A stretch of DNA of 20,463 nucleotides from Gammaproteobacteria bacterium (GTDB lineage Bacteria > Pseudomonadota > Gammaproteobacteria > Pseudomonadales > Pseudomonadaceae), in contig JAAZCO010000412.1 of NCBI GenBank assembly GCA_012513235.1, positions 1-20,463 of the forward strand, read 5' to 3'. The position numbers and the translations under genes are program-made. This document shows positions 1 to 7,995 of this stretch, piece after piece. Under the pieces are notes generated by a model, which had not been told where the DNA came from, ran no database searches, and worked only from the letters and a program-made list of their open reading frames with translations. Each line of letters starts with the position of its first letter. Position 1 is the first letter of the stretch.

Positions 1-122
1 CCACCCAAGTAAAAAGTAAAGACGCTGGAGAGCACCAAAAAAATCAGCAAAAATACATAGGCTAAAGGTGTGGCAAAAAAACTGGTGAATTCACGCTTAA
101 AAATAATGGGTAGCTGTCTCAT
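1..122 (-). CDS. ABC-2 type transporter permease, N-terminal part (cut by window edge)
   Basis: The reverse complement gives an open frame of 40 residues, MRQLPIIFKREFTSFFATPL followed by a hydrophobic stretch, running off the left edge. The cytoplasmic amphipathic start (KREFTSFFATPLAYVF) followed directly by a first membrane segment is typical of GldF/NosY-like ABC-2 permeases. The ATG at 120-122 overlaps the TGA of the upstream ATPase gene (119-121) as ATGA, so the two are translationally coupled. The permease would form the membrane channel energised by that ATPase. In Pseudomonas a similar ABC-2 module lies beside plsB (recalled). The substrate cannot be told from 40 residues. Confidence 0.85.
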   Translation of the reverse strand, partial: MRQLPIIFKREFTSFFATPLAYVFLLIFLVLSSVFTFYLG

Positions 123-1042
123 GCCTCATCTCCACGGGTCAAGCTGCGGAACACTTCATCTAAACGACCGCGCTCCACTTCCAGCTCACGCACCTGCCAA
201 CCTTGCGCGTGAATCAATTGATTGATGGCCGGGAAAATCACTTCGCCGGCTGTCGCTAATACAGTGATGCTGCCATCCAACGGATTATCTTCCACTCCCG
301 CCACACCTGGCAGCGCCAGCAATAATGCGACATCCAATGGCTGCTCAGCCAAAATGGTCACAGCTTGGTGATAACGCGAGCGGCTTTGCAGTTCATAAGG
401 TGTTTCATCCACCAGCAAGCGACCATGACTAATCACCATCGCTCGGGTACACAGCGCGCTGACTTCTTCTAAAATATGCGTAGAAATAATCACAATGCGG
501 TCCACAGCCAAGCTTTTAATCAGCTTGCGCACCTGATGCTTTTGATTGGGATCTAGACCATCGGTCGGCTCATCGAGAATCAACACCTGAGGATCATGCA
601 GCACCGCTTGCGCTAAACCCACGCGGCGCTTAAAACCTTTAGATAAGGTATCGATGGTCTGCTCAACGACAGGCTCTAACTCAACCAGCGCCAACGCCCG
701 CGCTACACGCTCTCTCAGTTCTTTACCACGATAGCCGCGAATCTGACCAATAAAACGCAGAAAATCCCCGACGCTCATATCGCCATAGCAAGGTGCGCCT
801 TCGGGTAAGTAACCAATCTGACGCTGGGCCTTTAAGGTCTGCTTGGTAATATCAAAGCCACAAATACTGACTTGACCTGCACAAGGCTGTAAAAAACCGG
901 TGAGCATTTTCATCGTGGTGGATTTACCGGCACCATTGGGACCTAAGAAACCTACCACTTCACCCGGCTCAATAGTGAAGGACAAATCATCCACCGCATA
1001 CTGCTGCACAAAGCGTTTTGTTAAGTGCGCTACTTTTATCAT
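119..1042 (-). CDS. ABC-2 type transporter ATP-binding protein (GldA/CcmA-like)
   Basis: A soluble ABC ATPase of 307 residues that would power export by the permease encoded directly downstream. Walker A is GPNGAGKST at residues 34-42, the signature is LSKGFKRR at 133-140, Walker B with catalytic Glu is LILDEP at 154-159, and the H-loop His is residue 189 (STHILEEV). The extra C-terminal 90 residues are the accessory domain common in GldA/NatA-type ATPases. I chose the ATG at 1042 because GGAG lies 5 nt upstream; a TTG five codons earlier (1057) stays in frame but has no such site. The stop overlaps the permease start. The gene is divergent from plsB. The family is clear, the substrate is not. 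Confidence 0.9.
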   Translation of the reverse strand: MIKVAHLTKRFVQQYAVDDLSFTIEPGEVVGFLGPNGAGKSTTMKMLTGFLQPCAGQVSICGFDITKQTLKAQRQIGYLPEGAPCYGDMSVGDFLRFIGQIRGYRGKELRERVARALALVELEPVVEQTIDTLSKGFKRRVGLAQAVLHDPQVLILDEPTDGLDPNQKHQVRKLIKSLAVDRIVIISTHILEEVSALCTRAMVISHGRLLVDETPYELQSRSRYHQAVTILAEQPLDVALLLALPGVAGVEDNPLDGSITVLATAGEVIFPAINQLIHAQGWQVRELEVERGRLDEVFRSLTRGDEA

Positions 1043-1317
1043 TCTGACTCCACTCAATTGAACTTATACCGCGAGCACCACTGCCAAGACAGCGACCACA
1101 GTAGCTTGCCGCACTTGTGCTAGCACCTAGCAAACCACAGAGCATAGCAGCCACGCTGTATTTTTAAATGGCATTTATCAATTGCATACGACTAAGTGCT
1201 GCTTTTACTGACATTGTGATTGACCGCACACACATCTAATCATCCACCCAAGTACATATGAGTCTATTATATGTGCTTTAGACAACACATCTGCGCGCAC
1301 TTTGAGGTCAGTGAGTT

Positions 1318-3783
1318 ATGGTTTTTTCATCAATTCGTCGTATTTATTTTGCTGTATTACGCCGCTTACTTTTACTGTGGGTGCGCTCAGAAACGATCGA
1401 CAGCAGTATTTTTCACAGCTTGCGCAGTGATGTCTTGCATGTTTATGTCCTGCAAAAACCCTCCATTAGCGACCTTGTGGTTTTGGATAACGAGTGCCGT
1501 AAAGCGGGACTCAATCGCCCCACTGCTCGTCTAAATGAGGCAACTCTAGAAGATGTTGCCAGCTTTTTCTATTTACGCTGCGAGCCCGACTGGGCAGGAC
1601 GCAAAAGTATCCAGCAACTTTCTCCCACCTTAAAGAAATTGGTGCATGCCGTTGAGTCTGGGCGTTTAGATAACATGCAAATTGTCCCGGTTAGCGTGTA
1701 CTGGGGTCAGTCACCCGATCGCGAAACCAGTCCTTGGAAACTGTTACTGGCTGACAGTTGGGCGGTGACGGGGCGTTTGCGCCGCTTTTTTCAAGTGCTG
1801 ATTTTAGGTCATAAAACCCGAGTGCAGTTTTCTGCCCCCATTCAACTGGCTGATTTAGTCGCGCAAGGCAAAGGCGAAGAGCGCACGCAACGTATGCTGC
1901 ACCGCTTATTACGAGTGCATTTTCGCAACAGTAAAGCCGCGGTGATTGGCCCTGACCTCTCCCACCGCCGCAACTTAGTTAAAGCGCTGATCCATCAACC
2001 CCAAGTGGAACAAGAGATCATTGCTGAAGCCCAACGAGCAGGCATCAGCATTGAGAAAGCTCAGCAGCGCGCGCTTAAATACGGCAATGAAATCGCCTCA
2101 GATTATGCTTATACCGCGATTCGCTTTTTAGAAGTGGTACTCAGTTGGTTCTGGAATAAATTTTACGATGGTATTGAGGTCAATAATCTTGAGGGCGTGC
2201 GCGAGATTGCCCACGGCCATGAAATTATTTATGTACCCTGCCATCGTAGTCATATTGATTATTTACTAATGTCCTACCTGCTATTTACTAACGGCTTAAC
2301 CCCTCCGCATATTGCGGCAGGGATTAACTTAAATATGCCGGTGATTGGCGGCCTATTACGCCGCGCCGGTGCGTTTTTTATGCGCCGCACCTTTCGTGGT
2401 AATCCGTTATACGCCAGTGTATTTAACGAATACCTGCACAGTTTATTTAGCAAAGGCTTTCCCGTGGAGTACTTTGTTGAAGGTGGCCGTTCTCGCACTG
2501 GGCGCACCTTGCAACCCAAAACCGGCATGTTGGCCATCACCCTCAACAGCTTTATACGCTCGCAGCGCTTACCTATTGTTTTTGTACCTGTGTATATCGG
2601 TTATGAACGCGTTTTAGAGGGCCGCACCTACTTAGGCGAACTGCGTGGTGCCAGCAAGAAAAAAGAATCATTTTTCGACGTGTTTCGCGTGATTGCCGCC
2701 ATTCGCAAACAACGCTTTGGGCAAGTCTCAGTCAACTTTGGTCAACCGCTGAAGCTGGCGGAGTTTTTAGATGCCCAGCAACCCCACTGGCAAGAGTCTG
2801 ACACAGTACACACGCCAGCAACCACCAGTCGCATGGCGCAACACTTGGCCACGCGAATTGCTCAGCAGATTAATGCTGCCGCTGCGATTAACCCGGTCAA
2901 TCTGGTGGCTTTAGCCTTACTGTCTACGCAACGTTTAGCCTTAGATGAAAATGCGCTCGTGCGCGTGATCAACCTGTATTTATCCTTGCTGCGCAGTGTG
3001 CCCTACTCAAACCACACCAGTGTGCCAGAGGGTGATGGCGCCCGTATTATTGCCTATGTACGCGATATGCAGTTGCTCAGCGAGCAGCAAGATGCCTTGG
3101 GTCGCATTTACTATCTGGATGAGCATCACGCCGTCTTGATGACTTACTACCGCAATAACGTCCTGCATGTCTTTGCCCTACCTGCGCTGATCGCCAGTTT
3201 CTTTCACAGCAATGCACGCATGACCCATGCACAGATTCTAGAGTTGAGCCGTGCTCTCTACCCTTACTTGCAAGCTGAACTCTTTATTCATTGGTCGCTT
3301 GATGAACTCGATCATGTGATCGACCAATGGTTGGCGAGTTTTGTTGAGCATGGACTGCTCAAGCGTGATGGCGAAACTTATCAGCGTCCCGCGCCCAGCT
3401 CACAACACTATGTGCTGCTAGGCTTGCTGTCGCGCACGCTTTTACAAACCTTACAGCGCTTTTATATGGCGATTGCCTTACTGCTCAATAAAGGCCAAAG
3501 CTCTCTGACCGCAGAGCAACTCGAAGATCTGTGCACTGTTATGGCGCAGCGTTTATCCATTTTGCATGGACTCAATGCTCCTGAGTTTTTTGATAAAAGT
3601 CTATTTCGGCACTTTATCAAAACCTTGCTCAAGGAAGGCGTATTACAGGCTGATGAGCAAGGGGTGCTCAGCTATCACAAACGCCTGAGCGTATTAGCGC
3701 AAAGCGCAGCCAAGCGTGTATTACCGCCAGACATTCGTCTTTCTATTCGCCAAGTCACCGATGACGACGATGAGGCTCTTTAG
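1318..3783 (+). CDS. plsB: Glycerol-3-phosphate 1-O-acyltransferase PlsB
   Basis: Inner-membrane enzyme that transfers an acyl group from acyl-ACP or acyl-CoA to sn-glycerol-3-phosphate, the first committed step of phospholipid synthesis. The protein has 821 residues, close to the 806 of E. coli PlsB. All four acyltransferase blocks are visible: HRSHID (H309 to D314, the HX4D catalytic pair), GAFFMRRTFRGN, FVEGGRSRTGR and IVFVPVYIGYERV. The long N-terminal region before residue 300 and the helical C-terminal third are family features. The ATG at 1318 has GAGG 10 nt upstream. The gene ends in an acidic tail (DDDDEAL). No clear terminator follows before the riboswitch promoter at 3798. Confidence 0.96.
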   Translation: MVFSSIRRIYFAVLRRLLLLWVRSETIDSSIFHSLRSDVLHVYVLQKPSISDLVVLDNECRKAGLNRPTARLNEATLEDVASFFYLRCEPDWAGRKSIQQLSPTLKKLVHAVESGRLDNMQIVPVSVYWGQSPDRETSPWKLLLADSWAVTGRLRRFFQVLILGHKTRVQFSAPIQLADLVAQGKGEERTQRMLHRLLRVHFRNSKAAVIGPDLSHRRNLVKALIHQPQVEQEIIAEAQRAGISIEKAQQRALKYGNEIASDYAYTAIRFLEVVLSWFWNKFYDGIEVNNLEGVREIAHGHEIIYVPCHRSHIDYLLMSYLLFTNGLTPPHIAAGINLNMPVIGGLLRRAGAFFMRRTFRGNPLYASVFNEYLHSLFSKGFPVEYFVEGGRSRTGRTLQPKTGMLAITLNSFIRSQRLPIVFVPVYIGYERVLEGRTYLGELRGASKKKESFFDVFRVIAAIRKQRFGQVSVNFGQPLKLAEFLDAQQPHWQESDTVHTPATTSRMAQHLATRIAQQINAAAAINPVNLVALALLSTQRLALDENALVRVINLYLSLLRSVPYSNHTSVPEGDGARIIAYVRDMQLLSEQQDALGRIYYLDEHHAVLMTYYRNNVLHVFALPALIASFFHSNARMTHAQILELSRALYPYLQAELFIHWSLDELDHVIDQWLASFVEHGLLKRDGETYQRPAPSSQHYVLLGLLSRTLLQTLQRFYMAIALLLNKGQSSLTAEQLEDLCTVMAQRLSILHGLNAPEFFDKSLFRHFIKTLLKEGVLQADEQGVLSYHKRLSVLAQSAAKRVLPPDIRLSIRQVTDDDDEAL

Positions 3784-3797
3784 TTTTTCAACAACAA

Positions 3798-3826
3798 TTG
3801 ATTTTAGTGATTTGATTGCTTAATAT
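3798..3826 (+). promoter_or_regulatory. Sigma-70-like promoter of the manganese riboswitch transcript
   Basis: TTGATT (3798-3803), a 17-nt spacer, then TAATAT (3821-3826). Each hexamer matches consensus at four of six positions and the spacing is ideal. The predicted transcription start (about 3832-3834) falls exactly where the riboswitch P1 stem begins, which supports the call. Confidence 0.6.
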
Positions 3827-3829
3827 CAG

Positions 3830-3966
3830 CGCCGTCTTGGGGGAGTAGTCGGCTGTGGAATCATCCGCAGCGTGCACGTCAACATACTTGATCAACAGAT
3901 CATGGCGTGTACACCAAAGCAGGTACGCAGGTGCGCATCACTTTGACTGACGAGACCCATGACATA
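3830..3966 (+). promoter_or_regulatory. yybP-ykoY family manganese riboswitch aptamer
   Basis: The leader carries the conserved core of the yybP-ykoY Mn2+ riboswitch: GGGGAGTAG (3840-3848), ACGTCAACATAC (from about 3877) and a CGAGACC loop (3951-3957). P1 can form between GTCTTGGG (3834-3841) and CCCATGAC (3956-3963), with one T-T mismatch. CTGTGGA with TCCGCAG makes a 7-bp P2 hairpin, and TGATC with GATCA a smaller one. The class senses Mn2+ and typically controls Mn exporters. The gene below is of the exporter family, so motif and context agree. The outer limits are approximate. Confidence 0.85.
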
Positions 3967-4027
3967 CATATCCTTACCGGGTGGAAAGGTTGTGTGTGTC
4001 ATGGTTGTCTAACTGTCCGCCCTAAGG
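3957..4027 (+). promoter_or_regulatory. Riboswitch expression platform: two mutually exclusive hairpins covering the RBS
   Basis: Hairpin A pairs 3957-3970 with 3991-4004 (14 bp, two G-U) and continues, after one mismatch, with CCTT (3972-3975) to AAGG (3986-3989). Its 5' strand overlaps the P1 3' strand (3956-3963), so A and P1 compete. Hairpin B pairs CCTTA (3972-3976) with TAAGG (4023-4027) and GGGTGG (3979-3984) with CCGCCC (4017-4022), with a CC bulge. It hides the AAGG ribosome binding site of the gene starting at 4036. A and B share 3972-3984. No U-run follows either, so control is probably translational. Pairings were worked out by eye. Confidence 0.55.
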
Positions 4028-4035
4028 TTTATTGC

Positions 4036-4611
4036 ATGTTTGAAACACTCTTTGTCTCTACTGGCATTGTGGCACTTGCGGAAATGGGTGATAAAACCCA
4101 ACTCCTAGCGCTGTTACTGGCCGCTCGTTATCGCCAACCTCTACCTATCATCCTAGGCATCTTAGTTGCGACCTTAGCCAATCACTTTTTAGCCGCTGCA
4201 GTGGGCTATCAAGTTGCGCAACTGTTTAGCGAGCCCACATTACTATGGCTGTTAGCAGCCAGCTTTCTTGCAGTAGCAGCTTGGACTTTAGTGCCAGACA
4301 AACTGGATGACGACGACAGTATTGCGCTCAAGTACGGCCCCTTTATCGCGACCTTAATTGCGTTTTTTATTGCTGAGATGGGTGATAAAACTCAAGTCGC
4401 CACTGTGATGCTTGCTGCACAGTTTGAATATTTCTGGATGGTGATTTGCGGAACCACTTTGGGCATGTTGCTGGCGAATGCGCCTGTTGTTCTGGTAGGT
4501 AACTTTGCCGCTGAACGTTTACCGCTGACATTGATTCGCGCATTTGCTGCTGCAAGTTTTGTCGCGTTCGCCGCGTATTGTGCATGGCAAGCGCTGAACT
4601 TAGCCACATAA
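4036..4611 (+). CDS. GDT1/TMEM165 (UPF0016) family manganese exporter, MneA-like
   Basis: Inner-membrane cation transporter of 191 residues, expected to export Mn2+. It has the two inverted half-repeats that define the family, each with the E-x-G-D-(K/R)-(T/S) motif: EMGDKTQ at residues 16-22 and again at 114-120. Hydrophobic segments flank both motifs, with an acidic linker DKLDDDD near 88-94. I chose the ATG at 4036, with AAGG 8 nt upstream. The frame stays open back to 3907, but that extension would translate the riboswitch and gives no plausible protein. Bacterial relatives often sit behind yybP-ykoY riboswitches, as here, which strengthens the Mn assignment. The gene is convergent with the oxidoreductase gene. 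Confidence 0.92.
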   Translation: MFETLFVSTGIVALAEMGDKTQLLALLLAARYRQPLPIILGILVATLANHFLAAAVGYQVAQLFSEPTLLWLLAASFLAVAAWTLVPDKLDDDDSIALKYGPFIATLIAFFIAEMGDKTQVATVMLAAQFEYFWMVICGTTLGMLLANAPVVLVGNFAAERLPLTLIRAFAAASFVAFAAYCAWQALNLAT

Positions 4612-4643
4612 GTGAGCGACTCCTAGCTAAGCTATCGAGGTTG

Positions 4644-4676
4644 CGCGCTGCATTTGCTCAAGCATTGTGCAGCGCG
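4644..4676. terminator. GC-rich hairpin between convergent genes
   Basis: CGCGCTGCA (4644-4652) and TGCAGCGCG (4668-4676) form a perfect 9-bp stem with a 15-nt loop. It lies 33 bp after the exporter stop and 47 bp from the convergent oxidoreductase stop. There is no T-tract on either side, so it is not a classical intrinsic terminator. It may block transcription or protect 3' ends from either direction. A second small inverted repeat, ACTGCA/TGCAGT (4705-4720), lies just after the oxidoreductase stop. Confidence 0.4.
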
Positions 4677-4722
4677 TGAAGTCGATCATTGCAATCGAAC
4701 ACACACTGCACAATTGCAGTAC

Positions 4723-5679
4723 TTACTCGGCAGATATCTGCAATACCACTTTTCCGTTGACCTGATTGCTGGCCAAACGTGCAAAAGCTGCCTGTGCATC
4801 TGTCCAAGCAAACACTTCTTCCACCTGTGGCTTTAACGCACCACTGCTAAACAACGGCCAGACTTTCTCTGCCAACTGCGCCATCAACTCACCTTTGAAA
4901 GCATCGCTGCGACTGCGTAAGGTTGAGCCTATCAACTGAATACGCTTACCCAATAACTGTGCTAAATCCAACTCAGCACGACGCCCGCCCATCAGGCCAA
5001 TATTGATCCAGCGACCCTCTAAGCGCAGCATCTTTAAGTTAGCGGCTGCATAGCTGGCTCCAACTGGGTCGAGAATCACATCAAAGGGCGCAAAATCTTG
5101 CAGGCCATCAATGTTATCACCGCGCACCACTCCGCCTTCTGCACCTAATGCCTCACAGTAAGCTAAGCGCTCAGCCGAGCCGACACTGACCCAGCACGGG
5201 CTGTTAAAGGCTTTACACAATTGAATGGCAGCCGAACCGACACCGCTAGCGCCAGCATGTAACAACACTTTTTCACCGGGCTGCACCTGCGCCAACTGAA
5301 ACACATTCAGCCATGCTGTGGCATACACTTCAGGTATCGCTGCAGCTTCGACGGGGCTTAAGCCCGCTGGTACAGGCACAACATGACGCGCATCAACACA
5401 GACTTCTTGCGCCATACCGCCACCGGCTAATAAAGCACAGACTCGGTCGCCCACTTGCCATGTGCTACCCTCACCCACTTCACTAATCACCCCAGCACAT
5501 TCCAAACCCAAAATATCGCTGACACCGGGTGGCGGTGGATATAAACCTGCAGCTTGTAATAAGTCGGCCCGATTCAAACCGGCAGCAACCACACGAATAC
5601 GTACCTGCCCGGCCTCACATACCGGTGGCGCACACTCAATGAGCGTTGGACGCCCATCCTGACCTTGTAATGCTTTCAT
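4723..5679 (-). CDS. NAD(P)H quinone oxidoreductase, PIG3/TP53I3-type zinc-independent MDR
   Basis: Cytosolic medium-chain dehydrogenase/reductase of 318 residues, expected to reduce quinones or other enones with NADPH. The N-terminal GroES-like domain carries the PIG3-type block NRADLLQAAGLYPPPPG (residues 36-52) and DILGLECAG (55-63). The Rossmann fold has LLHAGASGVGSAAIQL (139-154) with the GxSGVGS nucleotide loop. The catalytic-zinc cysteine and histidine pattern of alcohol dehydrogenases is absent, as expected for this subfamily. ATG at 5679 has GGAG 5 nt upstream. The gene is divergent from prc across about 95 bp. The physiological substrate is unknown. Confidence 0.9.
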   Translation of the reverse strand: MKALQGQDGRPTLIECAPPVCEAGQVRIRVVAAGLNRADLLQAAGLYPPPPGVSDILGLECAGVISEVGEGSTWQVGDRVCALLAGGGMAQEVCVDARHVVPVPAGLSPVEAAAIPEVYATAWLNVFQLAQVQPGEKVLLHAGASGVGSAAIQLCKAFNSPCWVSVGSAERLAYCEALGAEGGVVRGDNIDGLQDFAPFDVILDPVGASYAAANLKMLRLEGRWINIGLMGGRRAELDLAQLLGKRIQLIGSTLRSRSDAFKGELMAQLAEKVWPLFSSGALKPQVEEVFAWTDAQAAFARLASNQVNGKVVLQISAE

Positions 5680-5774
5680 AGTGTCTCCATATTGTTATTA
5701 ATATGTTTAACTGTATCTGTTTCTTTACGCAATACAGCCTACAATGGAACTGTAAACACTTTAGGTGGCCTAAA

Positions 5775-7901
5775 ATGCGTCATACATCACTCAGACAAAG
5801 AATTAGCATGAAGCACACTTTAACTCGCTCAGCCCTCGCTTTTGTTATCAGCCTTGCTGCCGTGCCTGCTGCGTACGCTACGAGCAAAGCACAACAATGG
5901 GACTACTTACAACCCGACCGCGATCAAATGATTGCCAGTCTGAACGTTGTTGAGCTCCTCAAACGCCATCATTACAGCAAGCCACCTTTGGATGATGCAC
6001 GCTCACGTAAAATGTATGCTGGCTATATTAAGATGCTTGATCCTGCGCGCATGTACTTTACCGCAGCAGATATCAAAGCGTTTGATGCGTATGAAACTCA
6101 GTTTGATGATCTTCTCAAAGCCGGCAACCTTAAGCCTGGCTATGCAATATATAAACGCCAGCTTGAGCGTTTAGATCAATACCTTGATTATGCCTTGGGC
6201 GTACTCAATACCGGTGTGGATAAAATCGATTTTACTGTCGAAGAATCTTTTGAAACTGACCGTGAGAAAGCCTCATGGGCCAAAGATGAAGCAGCCCTAC
6301 AAGACTTATGGCGCAAACGTTTAAAAGACGAAGTTCTGCGTCTCAAAATTGCTAACAAAGAACCTAAAGCGATTCAGACTCTATTGGTTAAACGCTATAA
6401 AAACCAACAAAAGCGCTTGCAGCAAACACGCAGTGAAGATGTGTTCCAGGCCTATATCAATGCCTTTGCACAAACCTACGATCCGCACACCACTTACTTA
6501 TCACCTGATAACGCAGAAAACTTTGACATCAATATGAAGCTCTCACTTGAGGGTATTGGTGCCATGCTGCAAGGCGATAATGAGCATGTAAAAATTGTGC
6601 GCTTAATCCCTGCCGGTCCTGCTGAAAAAAGTAAGCTGGTAGCGCCTGCAGATAAGATTATCGCCGTAGGACAAGGCAAGAAAGAGTTAGTCGATGTCAT
6701 CGGCTGGCGCTTAGATGAAGTAGTCAAACTGATTCGTGGTCCAAAAGGCTCGCAAGTGCGCTTGGAAATTATTCCAGCCAGCAATGCACCCAATGATCAG
6801 ACCAGCAAAACAGTCACCATTACGCGTGAAGCAGTCAAACTTGAAGAACAAGCTGCGAAAAAGTCGATACTTAATCTGACACAAGATGGCCGCGACTTTA
6901 AGCTGGGCGTGATTGAAATCCCAGCCTTCTACTTGGACTTCAAAGCTTATCGCTCTGGCGATCCTGAATACAAAAGTACCACCCGTGATGTAAAGCGCTT
7001 AATCACTGAACTGCAAGCTGAAAAAGTCGAAGGTATAGTAATTGATCTGCGTAACAACGGTGGTGGCTCATTACAAGAAGCAACCGAACTGACGGGCTTG
7101 TTTATTGAGCAAGGCCCAACGGTATTGGTGCGCAACAGTGATGGCCGTATTGATGTATTGGCTGATGAGCAAAAAGGCGCTTTCTACAAAGGCCCGCTCA
7201 CCGTACTGGTCAACCGTCTTTCTGCTTCAGCATCAGAGATTTTTGCTGGCGCCATGCAAGACTATCACCGCGCCTTGATTATCGGCGGTCAAACCTTTGG
7301 TAAAGGTACAGTGCAAACCATTCAGCCACTCAATCATGGTGAACTCAAGCTGACACTGGCTAAGTTCTATCGTGTTTCTGGGCAAAGTACCCAGCACCAA
7401 GGTGTAATCCCAGATATCAGCTACCCTGCAGATATGGATATCAATGAGATTGGTGAAAGTGCCCTTCCAGAAGCCATGCCATGGGATAGCATCAAGCCTG
7501 CGCTTAAAGCACCGAATGATCCATTTAAGCCCTTTATTGCTGAGCTTAAATCACGTCACGATGCGCGTACTGATAACGACCCAGACTTTGTCTTCAGCCG
7601 TGCACGCTTAGCGCTCACACAACGCTTAATGCAAGATACAGTGGTCAGCCTCAATGAAACTGAACGTCGCGCGCAGTATGCCAAAATCGAGCAAAAACAG
7701 CTGGATATTGAAAACGCCCGTCGCGAGAAGAAAGGTGAGGAGCAACTCAAAACACTGATCAAAGATGACGAAGAAGATCACGTAGCCGCGGCCGCGGAAC
7801 TCGATAAGAAAATAAAGCCTGAAGATGATGCTTACTTAGCAGAAACAGGGCGGATTCTCTTAGACTTACTGAGTTTAAAGCCTATGGCCAGTCGCGAGTA
7901 A
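5775..7901 (+). CDS. prc: Periplasmic tail-specific (carboxy-terminal) protease Prc
   Basis: S41-family protease that degrades periplasmic proteins from their C-termini; in Pseudomonas the homologue (AlgO) takes part in MucA/alginate control. Residues 1-35 look like a signal peptide (hydrophobic core LAFVISLAAVPA, cleavage after AYA). A PDZ domain covers about 255-335 (LEGIGAML to LEIIPA). The Ser-Lys dyad is intact: Ser485 in RLSASASEIFAGA, Asp496 in MQD and Lys510 in TFGKGTVQ, with the spacing of E. coli S430/D441/K455. The ATG at 5775 has AGGTGG 6 nt upstream. ATG 5808 (MKHTLTRSALAF, 697 residues) is closer to the usual Pseudomonas length but lacks a clear RBS. A strong terminator follows. 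Confidence 0.95.
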   Translation: MRHTSLRQRISMKHTLTRSALAFVISLAAVPAAYATSKAQQWDYLQPDRDQMIASLNVVELLKRHHYSKPPLDDARSRKMYAGYIKMLDPARMYFTAADIKAFDAYETQFDDLLKAGNLKPGYAIYKRQLERLDQYLDYALGVLNTGVDKIDFTVEESFETDREKASWAKDEAALQDLWRKRLKDEVLRLKIANKEPKAIQTLLVKRYKNQQKRLQQTRSEDVFQAYINAFAQTYDPHTTYLSPDNAENFDINMKLSLEGIGAMLQGDNEHVKIVRLIPAGPAEKSKLVAPADKIIAVGQGKKELVDVIGWRLDEVVKLIRGPKGSQVRLEIIPASNAPNDQTSKTVTITREAVKLEEQAAKKSILNLTQDGRDFKLGVIEIPAFYLDFKAYRSGDPEYKSTTRDVKRLITELQAEKVEGIVIDLRNNGGGSLQEATELTGLFIEQGPTVLVRNSDGRIDVLADEQKGAFYKGPLTVLVNRLSASASEIFAGAMQDYHRALIIGGQTFGKGTVQTIQPLNHGELKLTLAKFYRVSGQSTQHQGVIPDISYPADMDINEIGESALPEAMPWDSIKPALKAPNDPFKPFIAELKSRHDARTDNDPDFVFSRARLALTQRLMQDTVVSLNETERRAQYAKIEQKQLDIENARREKKGEEQLKTLIKDDEEDHVAAAAELDKKIKPEDDAYLAETGRILLDLLSLKPMASRE

Positions 7902-7930
7902 AGCCTCGCCCATCGCTAAGTCACTCTCTC

Positions 7931-7958
7931 TTATCCCGCCACTTGGCGGGATATTTTT
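7931..7958 (+). terminator. Rho-independent terminator of prc
   Basis: ATCCCGCC (7933-7940), a 4-nt ACTT loop and GGCGGGAT (7945-7952), extended by one T-A pair, followed by a T-rich run (7954-7958). It sits 30 bp after the prc stop. There is no matching A-run on the left, so it works only rightwards. Confidence 0.9.
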
Positions 7959-7995
7959 ATCAAGCAAACACACTCGCAGCCCTCGCGATAAAACT

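Noticed and set aside
1043..1057. TTG start five codons upstream for the ABC ATPase
   Set aside because: The ATG at 1042 has GGAG at 5 nt and starts right at the conserved beginning of the ATPase fold.
1254..1274. ACATAT/ATATGT inverted repeat and a TATTAT hexamer before plsB
   Set aside because: Only 6-bp arms in AT-rich DNA, and no -35 box at the right distance; not enough to call an operator or promoter.
1271..1534. 87-residue open frame overlapping the plsB start
   Set aside because: Out of frame with plsB, Cys/Phe-rich, no RBS; a shadow frame.
3907..4035. In-frame upstream extension of the exporter gene (234-residue version)
   Set aside because: It would translate the riboswitch P1 strand and expression platform. 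The extra residues look like no protein domain, and the ATG at 4036 has its own RBS and gives the family length.
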